NCBI GenBank assembly: GCA_023078685.1
Contig: JALGAS010000001.1
Span: forward strand, 5,580,001 to 5,644,000
DNA: 64,000 nucleotides
Direction: 5' to 3'
From: Neopestalotiopsis rosae
Lineage: Eukaryota > Ascomycota > Sordariomycetes > Amphisphaeriales > Sporocadaceae
Part shown: positions 35,260-47,900 of the stretch, one piece after another
Numbering within the stretch: position 1 is the first letter of the stretch
How the letters are laid out: each line of letters opens with the position of its first letter
Made by a program: the position numbers and the translations under genes
The notes under the pieces: generated by a model
The model's input: only the letters and a program-made list of their open reading frames with translations
Databases searched by the model: none
What the model was told of the DNA's origin: nothing

Positions 35260-38195
35260 TCATATGTCTGTCCCATTCCCAATGAACTCGTCTTTGTCCG
35301 TCTCTTCCTGCGAAATGGATAACGTGCCATAGGTAGAGTCTTGCGCTGCTGGTATGACCGAGCTAAAGTCAAAGAGCGTACCATCAAAGTCATCAAAGTC
35401 CGTGAAAGAAAAATCCAGAGGCGGAACCTGCCGGTAAGCTTCCAGCTGCTCCTCCCAGCTGCATTGGCCTGAATCGAACTGACCCGGAGGTTCTGTATTT
35501 CTTGCTACCAATGTAGAGACTTGGGCATCCGTGCCTTCACGTTCCTCATCCTGACTCTTATCTGGGTTGTCGTCAATCTCGATGGACGCACTCTCTTGAA
35601 CAGAATCGCCGTTCGGTCGCGTGGGGCCCGTCGAAGCCCTGAATGACTGGAAAAGTTCCAATTGGACATCGCGCACAATATCAACGATTTGGCCTCGAAG
35701 CGTTTCCTCCAACGGTTTCAAGGCTTCTTCGATACGAAGCTCTAGTTGATGTCTTACACGATCGGGCATTTCGTGCCTTAGAAAATTTTCATATTCTATC
35801 ATTGGATCGACGGGATGACCCGAGTCTCGGAAATTGACAAATTCGTAGTCTTTGATGGATTAGCTACGAGTATACTGGCTTACTGCAAATGAACCTACAT
35901 GGACTGGGAACATCCGTTGATGCTGTCTCAGGGAAAAGAGTAATGTAGATGTGACACCACTTCTGGGTCTCACTCATGTGTTTATAACCCTTGGGACGGC
36001 TTCTTAACTGCTCTCTTTGAACAGCATCGAACCCGTGCATCCGACCTGGTCTTTCTTTCACCTGGCATTGATCTTGCAACCTCATATGAGTATCGCGAGC
36101 AACCTCTGTATCGAAAGCTGTGTAACAGCGGACACAGCTGGGAGGGAGTGCATGGTTTCGATCAAGGTGTTCCCTACAATTTTCGCCAGGTCAAAAACTG
36201 TGAAAAAGTCTATAGAATGAATAGTTGATGATCGACTTACTTGAGTCTATGCGTGGTAGCCCAACCTGGCCCTGAACATGATCTTCCCAATCCGGAATGC
36301 TCAGGGTCATTCTTAAAATACGGGCATGCCAATCTTTTTGGCGCCGTGCTTTTGTCGTTGTCTAGTCGTGCGTGTTTACAAGATCGCCTCTCATCTTTGT
36401 CGTCATCCTCCTTCTCGCGACCTCGCTTATGAATGAAGCTGGTGCTTTGATATGAAGCATTGTTTTTTCTATTCTCACTCGCTGCTGTAGTAGCTGAAAT
36501 ATTGGATTGACTGGCAGCGGAATCGAGTCCATCTTGTACTGGGCCATTGTATTGGTCATTGCATTGATGATACTCATCATGATTGAAGAATGAAGCTTCG
36601 GGCTGGTGATTTTGAAGTCCATTTTGTGAGTGGTGTAGAGACAAATGAGCTTTTATGTCCATCGACTGATCCAGAAACCTTGGGGGTGGTAGTGGTGGAG
36701 GAGCGCGATCGTCTTCTGTTGTCTGACGCCCGCTTCCGGCATTAGGCATCATGGAACTCTCGGTAGTGGTAATGGGGACTGGTGAAGGACAGGAAGACAA
36801 CAATTGGTGGTAATAATCCATCAATCTCTCAAGTAGAATGCCTAGGCATTCATTTCGTGTCAGAAGCCCAGCCTCACTGTCCGAAGAATGTTCGCTGTCG
36901 CTCTGCGGAGACTTTTGGCTCGGCGACAAGCTGCCAAGTTGTGCATCCACGTCCTCGCGCTCTACTACCTCGACACCCGTTGTGCGTCGAGATATGATCT
37001 GGGTTGCATATCTAGCGTAAATCGATTGATCTTTTTGGGGAGCAACTTTACTCAAGCTTTCCAGCACTGAGGACTTGCCAGAGCTCAGATCGCCGACGAC
37101 GATGATCTATAAATCAACGTCAGTTTGCGATCATCCATGCTTGATGTTGATTTCAGCACTCACCTGAGGTAGAGCTTCGGGCATATTATCGTTTTTACTC
37201 ATTTCGGTAGTGCCAGATTGAGACGTGCTACTGAATTGATGAAAAACATGTTTCTTCTCATCAAGAGATGAACAATACTCTTCGTTTCTGGGGTTTTCCA
37301 TCACTGTGGAAGACTTCATCTTCGTAGATTCTCGACGACCCGAATCGAAAATCCCGGCTTCCTTCACTTTTGCACTCTTCCAGGAAAGCTCATCCGAACT
37401 TGACTCCTTTGGTGAGCTTGATTCGTCATCGTCGCTTACTTCTGGAGTTGCGGGCATGGGCCCAGCTTTGTGATGAACAGGCTCCAACATTGGTTCTTGC
37501 ACAATGGCAGTCGTCGGCGGACCGCAGTTGCGCATCTGGCCACTAGTCTCAGCTCTGCGCTGCTGAGTGGTAGCCATCACCGGGTTCGTTCTAGTTTGGT
37601 TGCATGGATGGCATAGAAGAGCACCAATATCGTGCACAAACAAGGGGTATAAAATCTCAGTGATCTTTTCCTTGTTGGCAAAGTCTAGTGCCCTATCAAA
37701 TGGAATCCAGACACCTTTGAGATGAAGCGGGCCAATTTTGACGACATGCCTGACTTTCTCGGACTTCAAAATACCATCTCGCCTGCCTTTCGTCATACCA
37801 GCAACGTTGAGTAGTTTGGTACCATTAATCATGTGGTTATCCTCCCTTCTAGCGACGCAGATACCCCTGGCCTCGATCTGGAAGCATAAACCGCCTTCAT
37901 CTTCCCATAGACTCGCTGTCACCCGGGGCTTCATGCCTGATGGCGCTATCTGACCAGTCGTGTCAATAGCCGCAGGAAAAGTGTTCGCCGTAACCCATGC
38001 ACCGGCCGGCGGAGGCACGGTAGAGCCGGTTGAATCCGAGACCCAGGCCGGCAATTCTGGCGTTGCCAAGCCAGTGGAATAGCCGTATTGCGGGAGCGCG
38101 TTCGAAGTCACAGTCTGAGGGGAAGGGCGTGATAGATGCGACAGGTGATCAACGTGCTTCTCAGTCGTTTGGTCCTCGGAACATGTGGTAGCCAT
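35260..38195 (-). CDS. Composite gene: StuA-like APSES domain, dynamin-type GTPase fragment, C2H2 region; frameshift in the P-loop
   Basis: Exons by splice signals: 38195-37164, 37107-36241, 36173-35899 and 35849-35260 (introns 56, 67 and 49 bp). Residues about 89-197 are an APSES DNA-binding domain close to StuA, with [26 protein letters not shown] and [13 protein letters not shown]. After an acidic Ser-rich linker, the end of exon 1 reads MPEALPQ and exon 2 begins IIVVGDLSS, the start of a dynamin GTPase. One extra T then shifts frame before [10 protein letters not shown]. The shifted frame continues with [10 protein letters not shown] and stays open through a proline- and Ser-rich segment into a fungal C2H2 motif ([31 protein letters not shown]) and a [12 protein letters not shown] / SPYYEF region. 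GTPase motifs G3 and G4 are absent. An acceptor AAG at 37072-37074 would skip the shift. The ATG at 38195 follows an in-frame stop. It may be a pseudogene, or two genes. Confidence 0.62.
36950..37190 (-). pseudogene. Relic of a dynamin-family GTPase N-terminus
   Basis: The segment reads LPQ, then IIVVGDLSS after an intron, then [10 protein letters not shown] and [12 protein letters not shown] in a frame offset by one base. This follows the order seen in dynamins ([19 protein letters not shown], then CTRFAT). The switch I Thr of CTRFAT is Ala here. Nothing resembling DLPG or TKLD follows, so a working GTPase cannot be encoded. The flanking gene is described separately. Confidence 0.6.
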
Positions 38196-39234
38196 CGCCG
38201 TCTTTGTTTTCTCTGCGTGCGATTGGGATTTGATGGTTTTGGCCGTTGTTGGCTCAAGCAATTATTGCGAGCTGTCTCCGTGACCGTGATCTTGAGTTGA
38301 TATGGGGCGGTTACACGATTGAACGTTTGCATAGTCTTCTTCTATGGTCTGCGCTTGGCCACCCACCAGTGCCGCAAAAGATATTGTGCGCAATTGCGCA
38401 CTCACGCATGACAAGGATTGAAATTCGCGAATGAGATCTCAGAAGGCAGCCTCATTGCGGGGCAGCTGGCAAGGCATACTACGCCACAGCCTGAGTGGTC
38501 GTCACATTATCTATTCGCGAAGAACTTCCGGAGAGTGCTCTGTTAGAGGTTCGATTATGATCATTTTACACTCGGATGAATAGTCATGCAGATGTACGGA
38601 GATACTGTCGCGTACCTTAGAACTGATATCAGCCGTGTTTAAAGACGTGTACCACAACTATAAAATTGCCTCTTGTTGAGCGTGCGTGGCAGATGGCAGC
38701 TCCGACGAATACATTTCGGTACTTGGAATTAATGGAATGTTGACAGGATGGCATTGTGAGCCCCAGATGGAATGTTCCTACACATAAGCCAAACATATCA
38801 ACACCTCTATGAGCCTGGTTCTTCCATGACTCTTCGGATAATTCCACGATTCAGGACTTTTTCAGGCGGCGAAACAAGGGTTGCTTATTATTGTTGCATC
38901 AAGCAGAACAAGAGGCTCGCTGCCCTGGATCACGGAAAACCATAAAGGTCTGGAACCTCAATTTACGAGATGGCCGTTTCTTTGATAGGTGAACAATGCG
39001 ACGAGAAACTACTAATACTATACAAAACTTTATTTGTATCTGCACATGCGTGTTGAAAGTCGCTGCCTAATGTTCACATATACCCCGCAGAACCCGGGAT
39101 AAGTACATATCACTACAAAAGCTGCGTCACTGTAACTCGAATCTTGAGCCTTGCTTATCCAACACATGCTACCATGACATATATAATTGTCTCTACTCTC
39201 ATGCAGATGAGATAGCAATCCCAGTGTGGTAAAT
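38196..39234. other. Intergenic region between the composite gene and the DUF4419 relic
   Basis: About 1 kb between two divergent starts. No gene or clear motif is seen. It should hold the promoter of the APSES gene. Confidence 0.5.
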
Positions 39235-40333
39235 ATGCCCGTCACCATCCCACAACGCTGAACCTATCCAAGTCAACAAAAGAATTGAGCAAGCCAGTCA
39301 AATCCTTCAAGAGGTAGACTTGGACCAAAAGAAACGACAGAAGCCGCAGGCTGAAATTCTACAATCATCATTCGACAAGGGCAACATTCCAGCTGTACTA
39401 ATCGCTAATCAAAATGGTTTTGTGAGCGCTATCACGGCCGCATATGGCACTCACCACCATCTCATCATCCGCCCTGACGATGTATGGCTTGCAATAATGG
39501 TCCAGTTCAGCGCGTATGTCAACAAGCATGCCGAGGAGTTGCGAGGGCTCTTTGTACCTCACCAATACCGGAAAGAACTGACAATTGTTTACGAGAGCGG
39601 CACCCGTTATACTCTCGACTATGCCGATTTCGCCTCGCAAATTGGTAGACTTATATCCAAAAATGTGGTTGACAAGGAGGTGTGTAAGTGGATCACGCCC
39701 GAGTTCAGCACGACTTCGCAGCATGACATCACCGTCGCGTCCATCGTCATGATGGGCACCTTCCAAGTGTACTTCAAATACCGTGCTTTGATCACTTGCG
39801 GGATCCCTTCTGTCACGTTACTTGGAACGAAGGAGGATTACAAGCTCATTCTCGCTCGATTGGAGAAGTTTAACAAGTACAGCGAGGAGCCTGCCACGTT
39901 CAGGGCTCTTTTAGAACCAGTCATTCGAAACTTCATTCGGTCTTTTGATGAGCCCGAGCATGCGGAAGTCATTGATTATTGGCAGAAAATCTGTCACTAC
40001 AACAGGGGCAGTGGCTTCAGCTCCTACACGGGATGGATTACGGCCTTTTGCTTTTGGAACAGCCAGGGGGAACAACAGATTTATCGGCGAAAACGCGGCT
40101 TAAGCCTGGAGGGGATCCAGTACGGAAGTGTGGATTTGGATTCGATACCGGATGGCTTTGTCAGAGTTCCTGTCACGATCAATGAGAGAGGTGAAGAGTT
40201 CCAAGCTGAACTCCTTGCTGGATCATGCGGTATCAGCTGCACCAGTAGCAGTGACCCAGCGGAAGATTGATATGTGAGAGTAGACACGATGCAGCCGCAG
40301 TCTGGATGGTTTATCTCTATAAAGCCTCAGTAG
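39235..40333 (+). pseudogene. DUF4419 family protein, probable pseudogene (5' frameshift and 3' nonsense codon)
   Basis: The long frame 39232-40270 is clearly a DUF4419 protein, a fungal family of unknown function: ILQSSF, HHHLIIRPDDVWLAIMVQF, LFVPHQYRKELTIVYES, TTSQHDITVASIVMMGTF, CGIPSVTLLGTKEDY and SGWITAFCFW-like segments follow the family order. It has no ATG upstream of the conserved core. The family's usual start, MPVTI, is present at 39235 but in another frame, stopping after a few codons. At the 3' end a TGA at 40268-40270 is followed in the same frame by DTMQPQSGW, the family's conserved tail, ending at the TAG 40331-40333. Both ends therefore look damaged, while the centre is intact for about 310 codons. 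A short 5' intron or sequencing error is the alternative. It is divergent from the damaged composite gene. Confidence 0.72.
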
Positions 40334-42753
40334 ATTGGTATCTTTGTAGCTGCAAAGTAAGCTACGCTGTAACTGCTGAATTTACTAACGGAGTATGTCG
40401 GGAAATATATCTATATTCTTTTGTTTTTGCTAGGTGTGATAGTCTATTGACATTCTCTCACGCCACCCGTATCACCACGGCGTTGAAACTGGGCTCGGAG
40501 TTGTACTTTCGTATATCGATCTCGCTCGATAATTCATTCCGGAGGGTGTTATTCGCGAGCTCAATGAATACGTGATGATCTATTGGGGCGTTCTGACGGG
40601 GACAGAGACCGCCAGAGAGATATCAGAGGGAGAGTTGCGACGTAAAGGTGTGCTGTGTCCCTGACTCACCTGATAATGTCTTGATTAATGACTGTCTGGG
40701 TCTCTCGATTCGCAAGCGTGGCTTATTGAAAAAGACTACTTGAGCGAAGAGTTGTGTGACTGTGTCTAAAAGTGTACCGATACTGCAGCGACGGTTGACT
40801 ATAAATTGCTACTGACCAAATATAGCACCAAAGGGAGTGGCTATACACAAGTAGTGACAAAATTGGCCGCTAGCTTCATTTACGAGCACATCTTCTGGTT
40901 TCAGGAAGATATAATGATCCAGGGCATCGTGGAGTTGACCCAAGCCTCGTGGCCATTCAAAGAAAGCCAGTGATGCTTTGCTTTTCGGACCTACTGATTT
41001 CCAGTAGTATCACGGCGGCAGCACAAGATACTGAAACGATATCTACGATGGATGATGAGCGGCCTAGCTTCTGCTGAAGCTTACGGCAGACGGGGATGTT
41101 TGTAAACTGTCATTTGCATTCGCTATCATTTCTCGTCGAACCAAAGACAAGTTCCATCTCCCTTGGTTTTGACAACAAAGGTGAGATGGGCATGTTATTT
41201 TCGACTACCTCCTTTCAGTGGCATCATCTGTGTTTTCATGCAAACACAGGCAATGCTCAGTCATGTTCCACGCCGCCGCCGTGCAAGCCGGTGTTTGCAT
41301 TGCAGCCGATGACCGAGCCCTAAACAACAGCAAGCCCGAGGCGCGTAGAGAGTCCGTTGAATTGAAAACATCTTTCGACAGATACCGACACAATTGAACA
41401 TCAATTCGGTCGATATCTGTCTTCATTGCGGTCTCACAATGAGAGGTTGGTGCTTGTGGGGATACCCCGAGTGGCAAATGTTTCCGTCTGCCCAAGTTCT
41501 GGTCTTGGTGAGGAGGAGAAGCAGTGGCTGGACTGGACGCGACTTGTCAATACCCTGCTTGACTCTAAGAGAAACTGACGTGGCAATGCAACAGTCTCCT
41601 CAGGCTTGCAGTGTGATGATTCACTGATCAGCTTTGATGTTGACAGGTGGTCCGAGGATCAACGTCGAAGGCATGACCTATCTGCCGATTGCAAGATTTA
41701 TGTTTCAAATTTTAATGGAAATTGCTCCTGGATTCTTTGTTGACCGTCATCATCATCTACATCACTTACCCGATTATACTATACTATCTGGAAGTGGCGC
41801 GTGTATGCGACCGGGGTGGTTTTGAGAGCCAAGCTTTGGAAACCAAGTCCGCCCCTTTTCTGTACATGATGCACGGGCGGTCAGTATAGCAACTTGCCGG
41901 ATCACCATAGTGAGGCCGTTGGGAACCTCAGATACTTGCTAGTCTCCATTTCTGAGCCGGACCTATTGATGCACAATTCATCATGCCCTATTGGCAAATG
42001 GGATACTGCACAATAAGCATTTTAGATCGTTCAACATGAGGATTGAGGAAGTTGGTAAGCAGCCCGGGCAGCCCTACCTATATTAGCTGCCGATAGTAGA
42101 ACTCAATGCAGAACGGAGGACATGGCACGAGCCTCTTCTCTCCAGGCCCTCTCCTCTGCTGGTTGCAGCAATTGCAAGAAACATGTCAAAAGGATCCAGT
42201 TTGTCCAGGTGGCGGCGTGCATTAGCGGTAACCGCTAAGACTATGAAGGTGAGAGAGGAGAGCACCGGATCTGGGCAGTCGGGTGCGATACCATCACAAA
42301 ACTTTCTTTGCTGGCCACTCGTCGTTTTTCGCAAATGCCGATCGACAGACCTAAACGGCCTGACAAGAAACGACGCAAGATAAGGCGTTCTTCTATTTAT
42401 GATGACCCTTTCATCATTGTGCCAATAGTCTCAAGTATGAACCGGGTAATGCTTGGGAGGGAAGAAGACCAACTTTGACAGTTTCATTGATGATGCAGAG
42501 AGCTGTACCACTATTATAACGGTCATGTTAAGACAGGCAAGATTGACTGCCATCTTCCCAGTAATATTCATTACGATGACCCACATTGGCTGAGCTGGAA
42601 GCGTTCTGGAAATGGGGTCTTCTTCTTCTGGATCCTGAGAAATCTCCACGTAGCCAGGAACGTATCGCACCATGGCCGGAGATAATGCTCAATAGCAGTG
42701 CTAGCAGCAGTGGGACATTGCGAGCGAAGAGCACATGGCACTTGGCACGGTTC

Positions 42754-42774
42754 CTGGATGCTGGATGCTGGATG
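42754..42774. repeat. 7 bp tandem repeat, three copies
   Basis: CTGGATG is repeated three times in non-coding sequence, followed by CTGCTG. It is a simple slippage repeat. Confidence 0.8.
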
Positions 42775-44296
42775 CTGCTGACTTCTGTCCCGCCCCGTAG
42801 CAATTGGTGGGAATTGTAATTAATATCCGACGCACTACTGCACCTTGGGCTTCGCACCGTCCATCTTTGCACCGGCGCCCCTTTGGACCATTTCCTAAAA
42901 TCGATAGACTTTTTTCTCATCTCGGGCCTCCAGCGCACCAAGCGTTGCAAGACCCTACCAAGCCTTTGCAAGCCCACCCAAACCACCCCCCAAGCCTCTG
43001 TAGTCCAGGTACAGAGGTGTCAGATCTCTGTTAGCCACACTGACAAGGAGGCCGGACGCCAGCAATTTAGATCTTGACACGCAAGTTCGTAGATGTCTTA
43101 CTTTGGTAGTCTTAGATATGTAATAGTAGTGTCACCTTTTGGTCAACGGCGCCGGTTGATCGACACCTCGTGATGAACAGAAAAGAAAAAAGTGATAATG
43201 CGTCTGGCGTACAGAGGCGCGCGCGTCTCGTGCATCCGTATCAACTCTCATGTCTTTTGGAACAACCACAATTCAATTAATACACAGTAAATAGGCGCCA
43301 AGCTGGAATACTACATAACACTGACCATCGTTTTTACTGGAAGGGAACGTGCGTTTGCACCTCTGTTTTAGTACCTTCCAGCGATGCCCACCTGCCCTCC
43401 CCGCACGCTACAGTACCTAGGTGTTCTGGTGTTCAGTCAGGAAGGTACGTGTTTGATTTTTGTCGGCACCGCAATCTCCCACTATTATCATTCAGAACAG
43501 ACCTTATTACTTCACTCATCTCAATAACAGTTGTACTACACACACTTTTTAAGTTCCCACTGCAAGCTCACGAAATCAGACTGTCGCTGCCGTTTCAGCC
43601 TCCTCCTTTAAGCTTGGAGCCGCGTGTGGCCATTCAATTGTTCAGCGCGTCGCTCTGACACTTTCTGCCTCATCTAATGCGGCGCCTTCTTACCCTCCGT
43701 TGATCGGTGCCGGATAATGCAACCGAACCAGCTGTTGCGCATTTCTGCCAAGTACCTAACACCACCACCATTTCTTCACTGCCGGACGTATACTCACTTT
43801 TAGCCACCTGCTCTGTTGTACCAGTCTAGTGTACAAAGAGCCCCAGAAGCTCGAGCTCGATTTTCAACACCTAATTTCATATATCCATACCTGTTCTACT
43901 TTGTACTCAAACATTACCTACTGGTTCACCACATCCCAAGCTCTGATTTGCCTAGCCAGCCACAGAATTGCGCCTGGATTGGACTCGGCTTTGGCTCTGG
44001 ACCATCTGAATTGTGTGTGGTGCTGTACTGTCCTGTTCTGTGCTGTGCCGTGCCGTGCTTCTGTACCTTGCAGCACATCCAAACAGCGATAGCTCTACCG
44101 GCCGGTAATTCGCCTTCTGCGTTCAGTGGCCAGCCACTTCACCCGACTAACCTAGGCCATTCTACCCGCGACGAATCAAAGGTCTCTGAGGCACTTGGAT
44201 GTACACCTACTACTGCCAGCGCATCTGCAAGCACATGTTGCACAACCCAATCGACTTTGAGGCTCGCACTCCAATCGTTGTCCGTATGCTAGGTTC

Positions 44297-44479
44297 ATGT
44301 TGCCCCAGATCCGCAGCGGATACCCATTCATCAACCTAAGCGAGAGGAGGGGGTCCCTGACATTCAGGCACACGCTGCGCTTTGGGCCCGCCCACCACGC
44401 CCACCACGCCTACCACTTCCCCGTCCAGCCGTTTCTGCCGTCCCGTTCTACCTTACAGTACAATACATACAGCCTGTGA
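44297..44479 (+). other. Possible upstream open reading frame in the Sec7 gene leader
   Basis: An ATG-started frame of 60 codons ends about 455 bp before the Sec7 protein start. It has no recognised motif. If the leader is transcribed from further upstream, it would be read first and could lower translation of the main protein. Confidence 0.25.
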
Positions 44480-44934
44480 TCGTCCACGTTCGGAGCGACT
44501 GCAGTTTTGGGGATCAAGGGACAGAGTGGATTGTTCTTGATTTGGGTGCTGGGTCCTCGGGGGTCCGTCGTCGAATTTCATAATCTTTTTTAGCGTACTG
44601 GCGCCTTACAAACAACAAACTCACCGAATATACAACCTAATTTTGTCCCAAGCTGCGCAGTTGTCGCCCTGCGTCGCATCGAACCGGGTCGGATTCGAGT
44701 ACGAATCGACAGTCGAGTCCCAACCCAGCCTCCAATTCACGACAACGCATACGAACAAACACTGCCCAACGGGGACACGGCATCGATCACGCGAGTCTTA
44801 ATCAATTTTCTTGCGGTACCACGTCCCCCGTTTTGTATGGCGCTATTCGACTGTGCCTGCTGTCCAACCTCTCCGGCCTGTTTAACCTGTCGTCCTCTGT
44901 CCCTCCCGAACTCAATCTTTGCCAGCCCAACCGA

Positions 44935-47900
44935 ATGGACTCGACGCACCCGACGGGGAGTGGCAATCGCTCCCACCGACGCCGGCCCAATCTGAATGTT
45001 GACACATTCGCGCCCACTTCGCCCTCGCATAGACGAGATGCCGGCCCCGGAAGCCCGCCGCTGCTGCGCAAAGCCCCGGGATCTGCCAAAGGCAAACCGC
45101 CCGTGTCAAGTCGGGCGCTCAAGCTGCAAACTACCCCTTCCGCCTCGACTACTCCTTTAAACGGGAGAGACCGTGACTTTGAAGAATCTTTTCTTGACAA
45201 CGACACCCCCGTGGATATGGCCAACAAGGAAAACGAGCCAGAATTCTCTCCAGAGAGCTCCTTAAAGTCGCCTGGCCATTACCGGGACTCTCACGATCTC
45301 TCGTTGCCGGCGCGCCAAGTCACTCGCGATTCCCTCGTCACGAATATGCTCTTGTCGCTGGACGCTTTTTCGCTATCGCAGATAAACACGCCAGCAACCC
45401 CATTGTCTCCCTTTGACGAAGGTGGCACCACTTACGGTTCCATGTCCATGGGCGGAGATAGAGACGACATGATCAGAACAATGTCGGGCATTTCGGCACG
45501 TCCTGGCCGCGGTATGCATAGTTCTTACGGCCATGGCCATAGCTACACTTATAGTTCCGACCTAGAGGGAACGGACGATGGCACTAGTCGCATTTCGAGT
45601 CAGTTCTCTCGTGGCCGACGCAGTAACAGCAGTTCTGGCTTCCAATCGGGGCTTGGCCGCATCAATAGCATGCAGGAGACATCCTCTGCTCGCGCCAACA
45701 CTATGACCGGTGGGAGACCCCTACATTCCAGGGGAGGTAAAGCCAGCAAAAACAGCAGCATAAACAGTTTTGATGCTGGCGGCACTGCACATGTCCTGGG
45801 TAACCATCGCATCACACATGGCATTGGCCGAAGATCTTCAAGTTTCGACTACCCTCCATCCAATTCTGGAAATACAGCAGTCGATGCAAACGGCGCCTGG
45901 AATATTGACTTTTCGAACTCTCTGTACAACCCCGACGACGAGGGGGCGCCAACTCCAACCATACCCGGAGGACCACGCCGCCCATCTGCAGCTCTTCTGC
46001 CGCCTGCACCCCCATTAGTACCTAAAAAGCCTGAGCAAGACGAACGCAAAAGAAGCCTGCGTTCTCGCGGCTCCACCACGACTGGACGAGCACAATCGAA
46101 GCATCGGCAGCACGAAATGACTTCCCAGCCTGCAGTCCATGATTTGGACTCGGCTCCTGCACCCAATGTCGGCTACGAAAAGCAACAGCTCAGGGAGACT
46201 TCTGCCACAGCCCCGGTACCGCCAACGCAACCAAAAGAGCGTCCGGGTTTCTTCCGAAAGATATTCGGCGGATCGTCAAAGAACACACAACAAATCAGTC
46301 AGGAATCATCCGATCCGGTTCCTCCTGTTTCGACACCATCGGCTGAAACAATTGAGCGTCCAACCTCAAAGACACCCCAGCATATAGCCTCGCAAATAAC
46401 ACCTTCGTCAGCCCCTCCTTCAAGGGACTCGCATCAACCACAACAACTTCCTCATGTCATTCAGAAGAAGTCTTCCTTCTTCAGGAGACGGAAGAAGTCT
46501 ATTGCCGAGCCGCCACCTGTGCCATTGCCGCCGCCAAATCTGGCATCAATTCCAAACAAGGCGAAAAAGGTCTTGGATCCCATGGATTTTGATGACGATC
46601 CGATCGTACTTCCCAGTAGAGTGGAACACAGTCCTGCGAGTAGTTTGCGCCAGGTCATGATCCCCTATCTCAAGAATAGCAATCCTGCAACACCTAGTGG
46701 ACTTCTTCCTCCACGCATAGAAAGAGAGACTGTATCTCCAGAATACGATGTGGAAGATAGCGAGTATGAGCGGAGACGGAAGACTCGCGGGTTCTCGCCA
46801 GACTATGACCCAACACCGAACGCAACAATTAGGCCGGTCAAGTCACAATCGGCACTCAACAGTCGCAACCGTGAATCTCTCAACGTTGACGTTCCGAGAT
46901 TACCAACTAAAGCCAATGGTGCAGCACGTGAGCTTCCGGAATTACCGGGCGCAAAGTCAAAAATTGGTCGAGACACCACATTCTTTGAGGATAACAGTGA
47001 TACCGAGGTTGACAAGTCCAACATTCCTGCGCCTGAACACAGGAGGCCATCTCTGCTGAGCCCGTCGGACTCCCAAAACCTCCCCGGCGGATTCCCGACA
47101 CCTCCTAGCACTACTCCGACGAAGGAGTTACCTCAACCACCGCTAACGCCTGAGCGCAAGACAATGAATGATCAATTTTCTTTGAAGGAAGCCGCTTCGC
47201 CTACTTTGGTGTTACAGCAGAATGTCTCCAATGAGGAAGGCAAAGCTCGCCCGGATAGTCTGGGACTCCCTATACAGACACAAATTACTAATAGTCCAGG
47301 CAAGCTGAACGTTTCGGGCCGCAACACGCCGCTTCGTACTCAATCTACGTCGAGTCTTCCCAGTGTACATATTGAGAGTCCAGAGTCGAGCGCCAAACCT
47401 GTCGGATCCCCATTGGACGAGCCCGAGATTACTGTCGGTGAGCCAACCGAGGACGACAGGCAGAAGGCACAGCGTATCTTCGATGGCAGCGAAGATTTCA
47501 TTCAGAAAGAACGAGCAGCAGCATGGATGGGCGAGGAAGGACCTGTGCGGCAACGAACTCTTATAGCCTACATGGAGTTGTACGACTTCGCCGAGAAGAG
47601 TGTTTTGACTGGTCTGCGCGAGATTTGCGACCGGCTCATCCTTCGAGCCGAAACGCAACAAATCGACCGAATCCTGGTGGCATTTTCTGAACGCTGGTGC
47701 GCGTGCAACCCGAATCACGGTTTCAAGGCAATGGGTAAGATTTTCAAATCATATCATCATTCCAAAAAGCCGCTCTACTAACTTGTTTAGATGTCATTCA
47801 TACCATGTGCTACTCGATAATGCTCTTGAATACGGATCTTCATGTTGCAGATATTGAACACAAGATGACACGCAGTCAATTTGTCAAGAATACCATGACC

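Larger units (their letters stand above)
40334..44934. other. 4.6 kb intergenic region and long leader of the Sec7 gene
   Basis: No gene is supported. Overlapping minus-strand frames at 42431-42986 contain one hydrophobic segment (VPLLLALLLSI) but no start, splice pattern or family I recognise. From about 43400 on, the sequence is pyrimidine rich with CTGT/CCGTG and CCACGCC repeats and several small upstream open frames, which fits a long transcribed leader for the Sec7 gene. Confidence 0.5.
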
